Source: Opitutaceae bacterium
GTDB taxonomy: Bacteria; Verrucomicrobiota; Verrucomicrobiia; Opitutales; Opitutaceae
Assembly (NCBI GenBank): GCA_030693515.1
Contig: JAUYAK010000076.1
Coordinates: 1-64,000 of the forward strand
Direction of reading: 5' to 3'
DNA length: 64,000 nt
Position 1 is the first letter of the stretch, and each line of letters starts with the position of its first letter. Below are positions 17,735 to 26,193 of this stretch, one piece after another. The notes beneath the pieces were generated by a model. The model was not told where the DNA came from. It saw only the letters and a list, made by a program, of their open reading frames with translations, and ran no database searches. The translations under genes and the position numbers were made by a program.

Positions 17735-18649
17735 TCACTCATACCGCGCGGAGCGGCCGAGGTAGTTGAGCATCCAAATTTCTTTCCAGAGACGGTAGCG
17801 GCCCTCGTGCGTGAATTTCCCGAGGTCCTCGCGCTTGCCCTGCGGGTGGAGGAAGCCGAGCTCGGTGTTGACTTGGTCGAGCTCGCGCTGGACCGCGTTG
17901 AAGTCGGCGAGCGGCTCGGTCGTGAAGGGCACCGGGGTCACGCCCGCGCGTTGCAGCCGGGCGTGGTGGCGGGCGATGAGCTTGGGCAGGGCGCGGCACC
18001 AGGGCGCACGCTCGACGAACCAGTTTTCCGGGTAGAAGCCGCCGAACGGGACGTGGAGGTTGTCGGTCAGGTAGCGGCTGCCATCGGCCGCGACGCTCGT
18101 GATGGCGTGGCATACGGCGAGCGTGCCGTTGCCCTGCGGGATGAATGTCACCTGCACCCGAACCTCGGCTTGGGCATCGTGGTAAATCGAGACGCGCAAG
18201 TAAACGCCGCCGCCGATCTCGGCCTTGAGGGCCTGCACCTGGCGGAAGCCTTCGGCGCGCAACCATTCGCGGTCGCGGAGGAAGCGCGGTTGCACCGGCC
18301 ATTCCTCGCCAGTGGTGTTGACGGAGTAGCGGGGAAACAGCGGCAGGGAACTCAGGCTGTGGGCGGAAATCGCGAGCCAGTTGTAGAACGTCTCGATGAG
18401 GAACCAGCCGACAAACAACACCGCGGCGATGACCCAGTAGGGCCGGTCGATAAGCTTGAATTCGTGGCAAACCTGCGCGCCGCCAAAGGCAAACACGAGC
18501 CAGCGCAGCCACCGATCGAGAATCGAAAGCAGGGGCGAACCGAGGCGGAGGTTCACCTTCATGAGCACGAGCGAGACCACGATCGCCGCGATGATCAGAT
18601 AGGGCAGCGCGGCTTGCATGGCGGAAGGATCAGCGGGCTGAGTCGCCAT
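17735..18649 (-). CDS. Membrane protein of unknown function
   Basis: 304 residues. Three hydrophobic segments lie in the first 100 residues (about 14-32, 47-60, 72-92), followed by a soluble region of about 200 residues with no motif I recognise. The soluble part is rich in aromatic and charged residues (PVQPRFLRDREWLRAEG, VPFGGFYPENWF). It begins 19 bases after the dnaN stop on the same strand, so it is probably co-transcribed with dnaN. It faces moaA convergently. Confidence 0.7.
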   Translation of the reverse strand: MATQPADPSAMQAALPYLIIAAIVVSLVLMKVNLRLGSPLLSILDRWLRWLVFAFGGAQVCHEFKLIDRPYWVIAAVLFVGWFLIETFYNWLAISAHSLSSLPLFPRYSVNTTGEEWPVQPRFLRDREWLRAEGFRQVQALKAEIGGGVYLRVSIYHDAQAEVRVQVTFIPQGNGTLAVCHAITSVAADGSRYLTDNLHVPFGGFYPENWFVERAPWCRALPKLIARHHARLQRAGVTPVPFTTEPLADFNAVQRELDQVNTELGFLHPQGKREDLGKFTHEGRYRLWKEIWMLNYLGRSARYE

Positions 18650-18668
18650 CGTCGGCCCGGGTCACGGA

Positions 18669-19793
18669 TCAGCTCAGCCGCACGGGCATGATCACGCAGA
18701 CGAAGCTCTCGAGGGTCTTGAAGACACCGGGGCTGACTTCGTCCTTCAGCTCGAGGAAAACCTCGTCCTTGGTGAGAGCCTTGAGCGGGTCCATGATGAA
18801 GGTGGGGTTGAACGCGACTTGCAGGTCGGGTCCGCTGTAGCCGATCGCCATCGATTCGTGGGCCTCGCCGAAATCCGGGCTCTGCGCGGTGATTTCAAGC
18901 AGGTTGCTCGTGAGCTTGATCTTCACGGAGTTGGCTTTTTCGGAGCAGACGAGGGCAGCGCGGTGCACGCACTGGAGGAAGAGTTCGCGCTCCAGCTTGA
19001 TGCGCTGATGCGTCTCCTTCGGGATGACCTGATGGTAGTTCGGGTAGTTGCCCTCGACGACCTTGGAGTAGAGGTAAACGTGATCGACGAGGCCGCTGGT
19101 GTCTTTGTCGGTCGCGATTTGGAAAGCGGCGCGGCGGTCGTTGAAGTTGATCTTCACCTTGGCGCCCTTGTCGAGGAGGCGGGTGAGTTCGGCGACCGTC
19201 TTGGCCGGGAGAATGATCGAGCCGGCGCTGGCGGCGGGGACTTCCATCTCTTTGGCCATGACAGCGAGGCGGCGGCCATCGGTGGCGACAAGGGAGAGTT
19301 TGCCGTCCTTGAAGCTGAAATAGACGCCGTTGAGGATGTAGCGGGTCTCGTCGCTCGACTGGGCATAGGCGACACTGCGAAGCATCGTGGCGAGCTCGCC
19401 CTGTTCGAGGCTATAGGCCTTCTCGTCGCCAAATTCAGCGAGGGGCGGAAATTCTTCCTTGCCGATACCCATGATGCGAAACGTGGAGCCACCGGAGGAC
19501 AGCTTGACGGAGTGATTGGGTGAGGCGTCGAAGGACACGTCCACATTGGGCAATTCGCGGACGATACCGGCGAGCCGCTTGACCGGGAGGGTGACGGCAC
19601 CGGTTTCCTTCACCTCGGCCTTGATTCGGCAGCGGATGCCCAGATCGAGGTTGGTGGTCGTAAGGGAGAGGTGGTCCTTGTCCGCTTCGATCAGGACATT
19701 GCTCAAGATCGGCATGGTCGCCTTGGAGCCGACCACGTTGAGAACTTGGGCAAGGCCGTTGGCGAAATGATCGCGGTTGATTTTGAATTTCAT
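18669..19793 (-). CDS. dnaN: DNA polymerase III beta sliding clamp
   Basis: 374 residues from the ATG at 19793 ([14 protein letters not shown]); the upstream in-frame ATG adds residues not found in clamps. Three repeated clamp domains are recognisable, with typical stretches such as [51 protein letters not shown] and the C-terminal [10 protein letters not shown] (the consensus end is IMPMRL). It forms the ring that tethers the replicative polymerase. It is not next to dnaA or an obvious origin here: upstream lies a 248-base gap with a strong palindrome, then pssA. Confidence 0.97.
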   Translation of the reverse strand: MKFKINRDHFANGLAQVLNVVGSKATMPILSNVLIEADKDHLSLTTTNLDLGIRCRIKAEVKETGAVTLPVKRLAGIVRELPNVDVSFDASPNHSVKLSSGGSTFRIMGIGKEEFPPLAEFGDEKAYSLEQGELATMLRSVAYAQSSDETRYILNGVYFSFKDGKLSLVATDGRRLAVMAKEMEVPAASAGSIILPAKTVAELTRLLDKGAKVKINFNDRRAAFQIATDKDTSGLVDHVYLYSKVVEGNYPNYHQVIPKETHQRIKLERELFLQCVHRAALVCSEKANSVKIKLTSNLLEITAQSPDFGEAHESMAIGYSGPDLQVAFNPTFIMDPLKALTKDEVFLELKDEVSPGVFKTLESFVCVIMPVRLS

Positions 19794-20041
19794 GCTGGGA
19801 CCGGCTGGAAGCAAACGGGAGGAGTTAACAAATGCCAAAAGAATAGGGGTTCAATAAGGAATTCTATCCGTATTATTATGGTCGACGAGAAAGACCAGCA
19901 ACCTGGTGTTTTGCCTGCGACCCGAAGGTCAAAAAGCACCGTGAAGAACCGCCGGCAAGGTGCGAACAACCCAGGGGTTGTTCGCAGGCTCCAAGTTGCC
20001 GTGATCCCATGCGCAGGTTTCTCACACGCTGTTCGGATCGG
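19794..20041 (-). promoter_or_regulatory. dnaN upstream region with a 12-base-arm palindrome
   Basis: This 248-base non-coding stretch separates pssA from dnaN. The part next to dnaN (19810-19890) is unusually AT-rich for this genome and is the likely promoter, though no -35/-10 pair stands out. At 19961-19986 lies a perfect inverted repeat, TGCGAACAACCC-AG-GGGTTGTTCGCA, flanked by weaker CGGCAA...TTGCCG arms. No T-run follows on either strand, so an operator or RNA structure is more likely than a terminator. I found no DnaA boxes. Confidence 0.5.
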
Positions 20042-20923
20042 TTATGGGGTGCCCGGGTGGCCCCGGCCGCGGCGCAGATGGCGGATGAGGCCGTAGAAAA
20101 TGTAGGCGACGCAGATGCCGAGAACGGCGATCTCCTTGTAGAAGACCACGAGGCCGCAGAGCACCAAGCCGATGACGAAGGGGCGGACCCGGGTCTGGGT
20201 CTGCAAATCGACTTTTTTGCCGCTGGGGTAGCGGACGGTGCTCATCATGAGAAATGCGACGAGGAGCATCAAAAACGGCAAAGCGAGCGACCAAGCCTTC
20301 AGCGAGCGGTCGTTCTCGGCGAGCTTGAGCAGGAAAAGGACGGTGGCCGCGACCGTCGCGGCGGCCGCCGGCACGGGCAGCCCGACGAAATCCTTGCTCG
20401 AATCCTTCTTGGCGGAGTGGAGCAGGGGATTGGTGATGACGTTGAACCGCGCCAGCCGCATCGCTGCGCACAGCAGATAGACAAAGCCGATCAACCAGCC
20501 GATGTTGCGGAACCACTCGTATTCCGGCGCTTGGGTGGGCGAGATGATGAGGTAAATCATCATCAGGGCCGGAGCCAGGCCGAAGGACACCACATCCGCC
20601 AGCGAGTCGAACTCCGCGCCAAAGAGCGATTCGCGCCCACCCATGCGGGCCAGCCGCCCATCCAGCGTGTCGAAGGCGGCGGAGCCAAAGATGAACCACA
20701 CCGCATACTTGTAGTGCTCGGGCGCGGTGGCGCCGTTGTAGTCGCCGCTGGTGGCCGTCTCCGCCAGCCGCGCCTGGATGCACTGCACGATGGCCATGAA
20801 ACCGCAGAAGAGGTTTCCCGCCGTCATCAGGTTGGGCAGGAAATAAATGCGGCTCGCCTGCGTGACGCTGTAGGGATCCTCCGGATCAGGGGGGAACGGC
20901 GGGCGGGAGCGGCGGGGCGTCAT
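20042..20923 (-). CDS. pssA: CDP-diacylglycerol-serine O-phosphatidyltransferase
   Basis: 293 residues. It has the CDP-alcohol phosphatidyltransferase signature DxxDGxxAR...GxxxDSxxD in FDTLDGRLARMGG and FGAEFDSLAD (D85, D88, D106, D110). About eight hydrophobic segments fit the polytopic bacterial PssA. It makes phosphatidylserine at the inner membrane, the precursor of phosphatidylethanolamine. Its start overlaps the stop of the RelE-like gene by four bases (ATGA), which implies translational coupling. No decarboxylase gene is nearby. Confidence 0.9.
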   Translation of the reverse strand: MTPRRSRPPFPPDPEDPYSVTQASRIYFLPNLMTAGNLFCGFMAIVQCIQARLAETATSGDYNGATAPEHYKYAVWFIFGSAAFDTLDGRLARMGGRESLFGAEFDSLADVVSFGLAPALMMIYLIISPTQAPEYEWFRNIGWLIGFVYLLCAAMRLARFNVITNPLLHSAKKDSSKDFVGLPVPAAAATVAATVLFLLKLAENDRSLKAWSLALPFLMLLVAFLMMSTVRYPSGKKVDLQTQTRVRPFVIGLVLCGLVVFYKEIAVLGICVAYIFYGLIRHLRRGRGHPGTP

Positions 20924-21270
20924 TTGGTGAGGCTCTCGAGGTATTTCCAGAACTTGGAGTGCTGCTCGACGAGCTGCTGCTCCGAGACGGGGAGCTTGTT
21001 GCGCAGCAGGAAATCCTCGAGCGAGTTTTTGTGCAGGATGTAGTCCACGTGGAGCGACTCGCCCTGCGCCTCGAAGTAGAAACGAAAATCACCGGCCCGC
21101 AATCGGTAGAGCAGTTTCTGCCCGCGGCGAAACTGCCCGAGCGGCTCGCGCGGATGCGCGAGGTCGTCCGGCCGCAGCGCGGTGATGGGCGAGATGACGT
21201 CGAGCTGCGTGAGCTTGTCGAGCCGGTTGAGCTCGTGCATGGCCTGCGAGGAAAACGTCACCTGATACAT
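20920..21270 (-). CDS. RelE/ParE-fold-like small protein upstream of pssA
   Basis: 116 residues. The N-terminal half is helical (SSQAMHELNRLDKLTQLDVI), then FRRGQKLLYRLRAGDFRFYFE and LHVDYILHKNSLEDFLLR follow, the strand order and basic/aromatic spacing of RelE/ParE-type proteins. A helical tail of about 25 residues is extra. No antitoxin-like gene is adjacent; the partner in the transcript is pssA, which it overlaps by four bases. It may be a domesticated RelE-fold protein rather than a toxin. The family call is by pattern only. Confidence 0.6.
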   Translation of the reverse strand: MYQVTFSSQAMHELNRLDKLTQLDVISPITALRPDDLAHPREPLGQFRRGQKLLYRLRAGDFRFYFEAQGESLHVDYILHKNSLEDFLLRNKLPVSEQQLVEQHSKFWKYLESLTK

Positions 21271-21360
21271 GCGAGCCTCCCCTTCGGCGCGTAACTGCCC
21301 CCGCGCCGGCGCGTCATCGCCGCCGTCCCTGCGCGCGCAGAAAATTCAATCGTCCATCCC

Positions 21361-22008
21361 ATGAAAAGCCCCGGTCTAGCTCCGCTCCTCCTTGCCGCAA
21401 CGCTATTCCTCGCTCCGGCCCGCGCGCCCGCGGCGGACGGAGCGCGCATGCCCGAGGCCTTTCGCGCCCGGATGCTGGAGATGTTCGATGAGAACAAGGA
21501 CGGCCGGCTCGACGAGGCCGAGCGGGCCAAGGCCGAGAAGTTCGCCGCCGAGCGTGGTCTCGGCCGCGATCCCGCCCAGATGCGCGGCGAGATCCTCCGG
21601 CGCTTCGACAAAAACGGCAACGGCCGCATCGACGAGGAGGAGCGCGCGGCGGTGATGGAGTTTATCCGCGAGCGCGCGCCGATGGCTCCGGCCACCGCCG
21701 AGGCTTCGCTCCCGGCGGTCGAACTCGAAAAACCCGCGCCCGAGCGCCTCGCCCTCGAACGCGTAATCCGCACCGCCGTCGCCGCCGATCCCGGGCAACT
21801 CAAGCGCTTCGACAGCGACGGCGACGGCAAGCTGAGCGACGCCGAGTGGGCCGTGGCCCGTCTGGCGGTCCAGCAGACCTTCAACGACGGCTTGATTCTG
21901 CGCGCCACCGTGGCCGATGAGGATAGGAAATTGGAGTCGATCGCCGCGGAAGTCGCCCGCCGCCGGGAAGCCGGCGAGTCAACCCCCAGGGCTCCGGGGA
22001 AACAGTAG
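21361..22008 (+). CDS. Secreted EF-hand calcium-binding protein
   Basis: 215 residues with a signal peptide (LAPLLLAATLFLAPARAPAA). It has three canonical 12-residue EF-hand loops: DENKDGRLDEAE (43-54), DKNGNGRIDEEE (83-94) and DSDGDGKLSDAE (151-162). The first two are paired about 30 residues apart as in a functional EF-hand lobe; the third follows a Pro/Ala-rich linker. The C-terminal helix is charged. Calcium sensing or buffering outside the cytoplasm is likely; the partner is unknown. It stands alone between the RelE-like gene (divergent) and ilvA. Confidence 0.85.
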   Translation: MKSPGLAPLLLAATLFLAPARAPAADGARMPEAFRARMLEMFDENKDGRLDEAERAKAEKFAAERGLGRDPAQMRGEILRRFDKNGNGRIDEEERAAVMEFIRERAPMAPATAEASLPAVELEKPAPERLALERVIRTAVAADPGQLKRFDSDGDGKLSDAEWAVARLAVQQTFNDGLILRATVADEDRKLESIAAEVARRREAGESTPRAPGKQ

Positions 22009-22056
22009 GACACGTTTTTGTTTCGCCGCTTCGCGCCGCCCCGCTAGGCCGGGGTC

Positions 22057-23271
22057 ATGCCTGTTACCCTCTCCGACATCCGCGCGGCCGCGCGCCGGAT
22101 CGCCGGCGGCATCTACGAATCGCCCTGCCCCGACTCGATCCCGCTCAGCGAGATCGCCGGCTGCCGGATCGTCTGCAAACTCGACAACCTCCAGCGCACC
22201 GGATCGTTCAAGGAGCGCGGCGCGCGCAACGCCCTCCTCCGCCTCCCGCCCGTGCAACGCCGCCGGGGCGTCATCGCCGCCAGCGCCGGCAACCACGCGC
22301 TCGGCCTCGCCTATCACGGCCAGTTGCTCCGCATCCCCGTCACCGTGGTGATGCCTGACTACGCGCCGCTCATCAAAATCACCACCTGCCAGAAACTCGG
22401 GGCGCGCGTTCTCGTGCGCGGGCGCGATTTTACCGAAGCCCGCGCCGAGGCCGATGCGTTGGTGGCGAGCGAAGGCCTCGCCTATATCCATGGCTTCGAT
22501 GCGCCCGACATCATCGCCGGCCAGGGCACTGTCGCGCTCGAGATGATGAAACAGGTCCCCGACCTTGACGCCATCCTCTGCCCCATCGGCGGCGGCGGCT
22601 TGATCGCCGGCGTGGCCGTTGCCGTGAAGGCGCTCAAGCCGAAGCTCAAGGTGATCGGCATCGAGAGCACCCACACCGCCAACTTTGCCGCCGCCCTGCG
22701 CGCCGGGAAACCCGTCACCGTCAAGCGCCGCGCCACGCTGGCCGACGGCCTCGCGCCGCTCACCGTCGGCGCCAACTCCTTCGCCCTCGCGCGCGATCGC
22801 ATCGACGAGGTGGTGCAGGTGGGCGAGGAATGGATCGCGCTCGCGATCCTGCGGCTGCTGGAGCTGGAAAAGACCGTCGTCGAAGGCTCCGCCGCCGTGC
22901 CCCTCGCGGCCCTGATGGCGGGCCAGCTCCCGGGCCTGCGCGGCAAGCGGGTCGGCCTCATCCTCAGCGGCGGCAACATCGATCCCTCGGTGCTCAGCCG
23001 CGTGATTCAGAAAGGGCTCGTGCACGACGGCCGCCTCACGCGTTTCACCGCGACCGTCACGGATCGGCCCGGCGGGCTGGCCGCGCTCACGCGCGTGATC
23101 GCCGATGGCGGCGCGAGCATCCAGGACATCGTGCACGAACGCACGTTCAGCGGCTCGGATGTGTTTGCGGTCCAGGCCGTCTGCACGGTCGAGACGCGCG
23201 ACCACGCGCATGTGCGCGCCCTGCACCGCGCGCTCAAGCGTGCCGGTTTCCCGCTGCGCGTGCGGCCCTAG
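22057..23271 (+). CDS. ilvA: Threonine ammonia-lyase with C-terminal ACT domain
   Basis: 404 residues. The PLP lysine is K52 in RTGSFKERGA, the phosphate-binding loop is GGGG at 178-181, and SAGNHALG (76-83) is the substrate Asn loop. A single ACT domain (about 327-402) closes the protein, the architecture of the roughly 400-residue TdcB/IlvA class. It deaminates threonine to 2-oxobutanoate, feeding isoleucine synthesis; the ACT domain suggests allosteric control. No other isoleucine gene is adjacent. It converges on the DUF2007 gene with 12 bases between stops. Confidence 0.93.
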   Translation: MPVTLSDIRAAARRIAGGIYESPCPDSIPLSEIAGCRIVCKLDNLQRTGSFKERGARNALLRLPPVQRRRGVIAASAGNHALGLAYHGQLLRIPVTVVMPDYAPLIKITTCQKLGARVLVRGRDFTEARAEADALVASEGLAYIHGFDAPDIIAGQGTVALEMMKQVPDLDAILCPIGGGGLIAGVAVAVKALKPKLKVIGIESTHTANFAAALRAGKPVTVKRRATLADGLAPLTVGANSFALARDRIDEVVQVGEEWIALAILRLLELEKTVVEGSAAVPLAALMAGQLPGLRGKRVGLILSGGNIDPSVLSRVIQKGLVHDGRLTRFTATVTDRPGGLAALTRVIADGGASIQDIVHERTFSGSDVFAVQAVCTVETRDHAHVRALHRALKRAGFPLRVRP

Positions 23272-23283
23272 CCACCGCGGCGA

Positions 23284-23529
23284 TCACTGCGAGGGTTTGG
23301 CTTCGCCCGGCTCGTCGTCCGTCGCGTCGTCGCCATCTTCCTCGGCGAAGGCGCTCTGCGCGTCGGCGAGGATCCGGGCGGCGGCCTCGGCGTGTTCGTC
23401 GCCGACCTGCACGCGAATGGCGCCGCCAAACGCGTCGTTGAGGACGAAGGCCGCGATGCCGTTTTCCTCGAGGATCGAGCGGAGCAGCTCGGCTTCGGCG
23501 AGATTGGAGCTGGTGGTGGCGGTGATCAT
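23284..23529 (-). CDS. DUF2007 putative signal-transducing protein
   Basis: 81 residues from the ATG at 23529 (MITATTSSNLAEAELLRSIL); the longer open frame upstream is Arg/Gln-rich and unlikely to be translated. SNLAEAELLRSILEENGIAAFV and VQVGDEHAEAAARIL are the two halves of the ferredoxin-like DUF2007 fold. The tail is acidic (EEDGDDATDDEPGE). The function of the family is unknown; it is often a small stand-alone cytoplasmic protein. Confidence 0.8.
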   Translation of the reverse strand: MITATTSSNLAEAELLRSILEENGIAAFVLNDAFGGAIRVQVGDEHAEAAARILADAQSAFAEEDGDDATDDEPGEAKPSQ

Positions 23530-23640
23530 GGTGCGGCCAGTCTGACGGCGGCGGCGCGTTTGGCGAGGCTGGGAGAACGATTCCTTGGCGCGGCCCGGGG
23601 CTTGGATTGCGGGGCCTTTTCCTTTCCACTCGCGCACCCC

Positions 23641-24738
23641 ATGAAAATCCCCGCGCTGCTCTCGTTGTTCTGCGCCGCTTCGCTCGCGAGCGCGCAGCCG
23701 GTGAAAAACGTGCTCCTCGTCACGCTCGATGGCCTACGCTGGCAGGAGATGTTCACGGGGGCGGACGAGCTGTTGCTCAACAAGGAGCACGGCGGCGTGG
23801 CCGACGGCGCGCTGCCCGCACTGCGCCGCGACTACTGGGCCGACACGCCCGCCGCGCGCCGCGAAAAACTGATGCCGTTTCTCTGGGGCACGATCGCGCG
23901 GCAGGGCCAGCTCTTCGGCAACCGCGCGCTCAACAGCCCCGTGGCCGTGAGCAACGCCGAGCGCGTCTCCTACCCGGGCTATAACGAACTCCTCACCGGC
24001 CGCCCCGATCCGCTCATCACCAACAACACCCCGCGGCCCAATCCCAATGTGACCGTGCTCGAGTGGCTGCACGGCCGGCCGGGCTTCGCGGGGCGCGTCG
24101 CAGCCTCGGCCGCGTGGAATGTCTTCGTCCCGATCATCAATGTCGGCCGCAGCCGGCTGCCGGTGTTTGTCACGCTCCAGCAGAGCAAGCCCGGCGCCGT
24201 GTCGCCGCGCATCGCCGAGATCGAGCGCTGGATGCAGGACATTCCGCCGATCTCCACGAGCGAGAGCTTCGACGCCTTCGCCTACGAGGCCGCGCTCGAT
24301 TTGATCGCGACCCACCGGCCGCGGGTCTTCCTGCTCGCGCTCGGCGAGCCCGACGAATGGGCGCACGCCCGGCGCTATGATCGCTACCTCGACTCGATCC
24401 GGCGCTGCGACCGCTTCATCCGCCAGCTCTGGGAAATTCTCCAGACGCAGCCCGAGTATCGCGGCACGACCGCGCTCGTGATTTCCCCGGACCACGGGCG
24501 CGGCGTGCTGGGTGCTGATTGGACGAGCCACGGCCGGAAAGTCCCGCGCTCCGACGAGACCTGGCTGGTCGCGATGGGCCCTGGCATCGCGGCGCGCGGC
24601 GAGCGCCGCGACACCGCGCTCCTCCATCAGGCGCAGGTCGCCGCGACCGTGGCGGCGCTGCTCGGCGAGGATTTTCGCGCGGCGTTTCCGGAGGCCGCGC
24701 CGCCCGTCATGGAATGGCTGGGCGTCGAAAAGCGCTGA
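23641..24738 (+). CDS. Secreted alkaline-phosphatase-superfamily hydrolase
   Basis: 365 residues from the ATG at 23641 with a signal peptide cleaved near ASAQ (about 19). VKNVLLVTLDGLRWQEMF gives the first metal Asp (D30). RVSYPGYNELLTG places a Ser (S110) at the nucleophile position. SPDHGRG near the C-terminus provides the Asp-His metal pair, with a later SHGRK. It is related to type I phosphodiesterases and sulfatase-like phosphatases; the substrate is unknown. The next gene encodes a second member of the superfamily 45 bases downstream, so the two probably form a periplasmic pair. Confidence 0.78.
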   Translation: MKIPALLSLFCAASLASAQPVKNVLLVTLDGLRWQEMFTGADELLLNKEHGGVADGALPALRRDYWADTPAARREKLMPFLWGTIARQGQLFGNRALNSPVAVSNAERVSYPGYNELLTGRPDPLITNNTPRPNPNVTVLEWLHGRPGFAGRVAASAAWNVFVPIINVGRSRLPVFVTLQQSKPGAVSPRIAEIERWMQDIPPISTSESFDAFAYEAALDLIATHRPRVFLLALGEPDEWAHARRYDRYLDSIRRCDRFIRQLWEILQTQPEYRGTTALVISPDHGRGVLGADWTSHGRKVPRSDETWLVAMGPGIAARGERRDTALLHQAQVAATVAALLGEDFRAAFPEAAPPVMEWLGVEKR

Positions 24739-24783
24739 GAGTTTGCCCTGCGCCGCCATAACCCACTTCCCTTCGTCACCGTC

Positions 24784-26136
24784 ATGATGCCCCGCCTCGC
24801 CTCGGTTTTCGCCCTCCTCGTTTCGTTCGCGGCGGCTGCGCCCGCCGCCCATCACGTCGTCCTCATCAGCCTCGACGGGTTCCCGGCCTATCTCTGGCGC
24901 GACGAGAAGATCCCGCTGCCCCATTTGCGCCGGCTCGCCGCCGAGGTCGCCGTCGCCGATGCGATGACGATCTCCAACCCCGCGATCACCTGGCCCAACC
25001 ACACCACGCTCGTCACCGGCGTCGAGCCGCGGAAGCACGGCGTCCTCTACAACGGCCTCGTCGTCCGCGGCGGCCCCGGGAAGCCGAACAAAATTGAACC
25101 GTGGGTGGACAAGTCCCGCCTCGTGCGCGTGCCGACGGTTTATGACGCCGCGCACGCCGCCGGCCTCACCACCGCCGAGATCGACTGGGTCGCGATCACG
25201 CGCCCCGGCACGATCACGTGGAGTTTCCCCGAGGTCTTTGATCCCGAGGCGACCCTGCCGCGCGCGATGATCGCGGCGGGTGCGATCACCGCGGCCGAGG
25301 CGAAGCTCGCGCAAAGCGGCAAGCCCAACATCGTCTGGCGCGACGAGCTGTGGACGCGCGCGGCGAGCTTCGTCATCGCGAATCACCGGCCCAACCTCGT
25401 GCTCTTCCACCCGCTCACCACGGATTCGACGCACCACCGCTTCGGTCCCGGTTCGCTCGCGAGCACCACCGCCCTCGCGCTCGCCGACCGCCTCGTGGGC
25501 GATGTGCTCCGCGCCATCGACGCCGGCGGCCGCCGCGCGCAGACCACCGTGATCGTGACGACCGACCACGGCTTCAAGAAGGTGGACAACTATCTCTACG
25601 CGAATGTCGCCCTGAAAAAAGCCGGCCTCCTCCGCACCGCCGGCGCCACCATCGCGCAGTGCGACGCGTTTGCCGGCACGCAGGGCGGCATCGCCTTCAT
25701 TTACGTGACCGATCCCGCGAAGCGCGCCGAACTCCTGCCGAGGCTGAAGGAGCTCTTCGCCGCGACCGAGGGCGTGGCACAGGTAATAGACGCCGCGACG
25801 GGCGCGCCCGCGCTTGGCATGCCCACGCCCGCGGAAAATCAGGGCATGGGCGATCTGATCCTCTATCCGAAAGCTGGCTACGCCTTCAGCGCCGCCGCGG
25901 CGGGCGACGCGATCATCGGCCCCGCGGTCAACTACGGCGGCACGCACGGCTACAATTCCGCCGACCCCGAGCTCGACGGCATCTTCCTCGCGAGCGGCGC
26001 CGGCATCAAAAAAGGCGTGAAGCTCGACCGCGTGCGCAACCTCGACGTCGCCCCCACCATCGCCCGCCTGCTCGGCGTCGCGCTCCCCACCGCCGACGGC
26101 AAGGCCATCGAGGAAATTCTCACAGCGAAAAACTAG
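24784..26136 (+). CDS. Type I phosphodiesterase/nucleotide pyrophosphatase (ENPP family), secreted
   Basis: 450 residues with a short signal peptide (LASVFALLVSFAAAAPA). Zinc-site residues follow the ENPP order: D31 in LISLDGF, nucleophile T69 in ITWPNHTTLVTG, D214 and H218 in TDSTHHRFG, D261-H262 in TTDHGF, and a later GTHGYN His. The ENPP family hydrolyses phosphodiester or pyrophosphate bonds of nucleotides or lipids; the substrate here is unknown. It follows a related enzyme gene on the same strand and precedes an inositol-type dehydrogenase, so breakdown of an inositol- or sugar-phosphate ligand is possible but speculative. Confidence 0.88.
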   Translation: MMPRLASVFALLVSFAAAAPAAHHVVLISLDGFPAYLWRDEKIPLPHLRRLAAEVAVADAMTISNPAITWPNHTTLVTGVEPRKHGVLYNGLVVRGGPGKPNKIEPWVDKSRLVRVPTVYDAAHAAGLTTAEIDWVAITRPGTITWSFPEVFDPEATLPRAMIAAGAITAAEAKLAQSGKPNIVWRDELWTRAASFVIANHRPNLVLFHPLTTDSTHHRFGPGSLASTTALALADRLVGDVLRAIDAGGRRAQTTVIVTTDHGFKKVDNYLYANVALKKAGLLRTAGATIAQCDAFAGTQGGIAFIYVTDPAKRAELLPRLKELFAATEGVAQVIDAATGAPALGMPTPAENQGMGDLILYPKAGYAFSAAAAGDAIIGPAVNYGGTHGYNSADPELDGIFLASGAGIKKGVKLDRVRNLDVAPTIARLLGVALPTADGKAIEEILTAKN

Positions 26137-26144
26137 CCTCGCGG

Positions 26145-26193
26145 TTTTTTCTCCCCCTCTCTCCATCTCCGCTCTCTCCCTCTCTTCCGCCCC
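26145..26193 (+). other. Polypyrimidine tract before the IolG-like gene
   Basis: 49 bases with only three purines (26165, 26171, 26189), running straight into the ATG at 26194. It contains no ribosome-binding site. Confidence 0.7.

Noticed and set aside
19961-19986. LexA (SOS) box
   Set aside because: GAAC and GTTC are present, but the spacing is far wider than known LexA sites.
19794-20041. Chromosomal origin next to dnaN
   Set aside because: No DnaA-box cluster, no dnaA or gyrB nearby; only an AT-rich patch and one palindrome.
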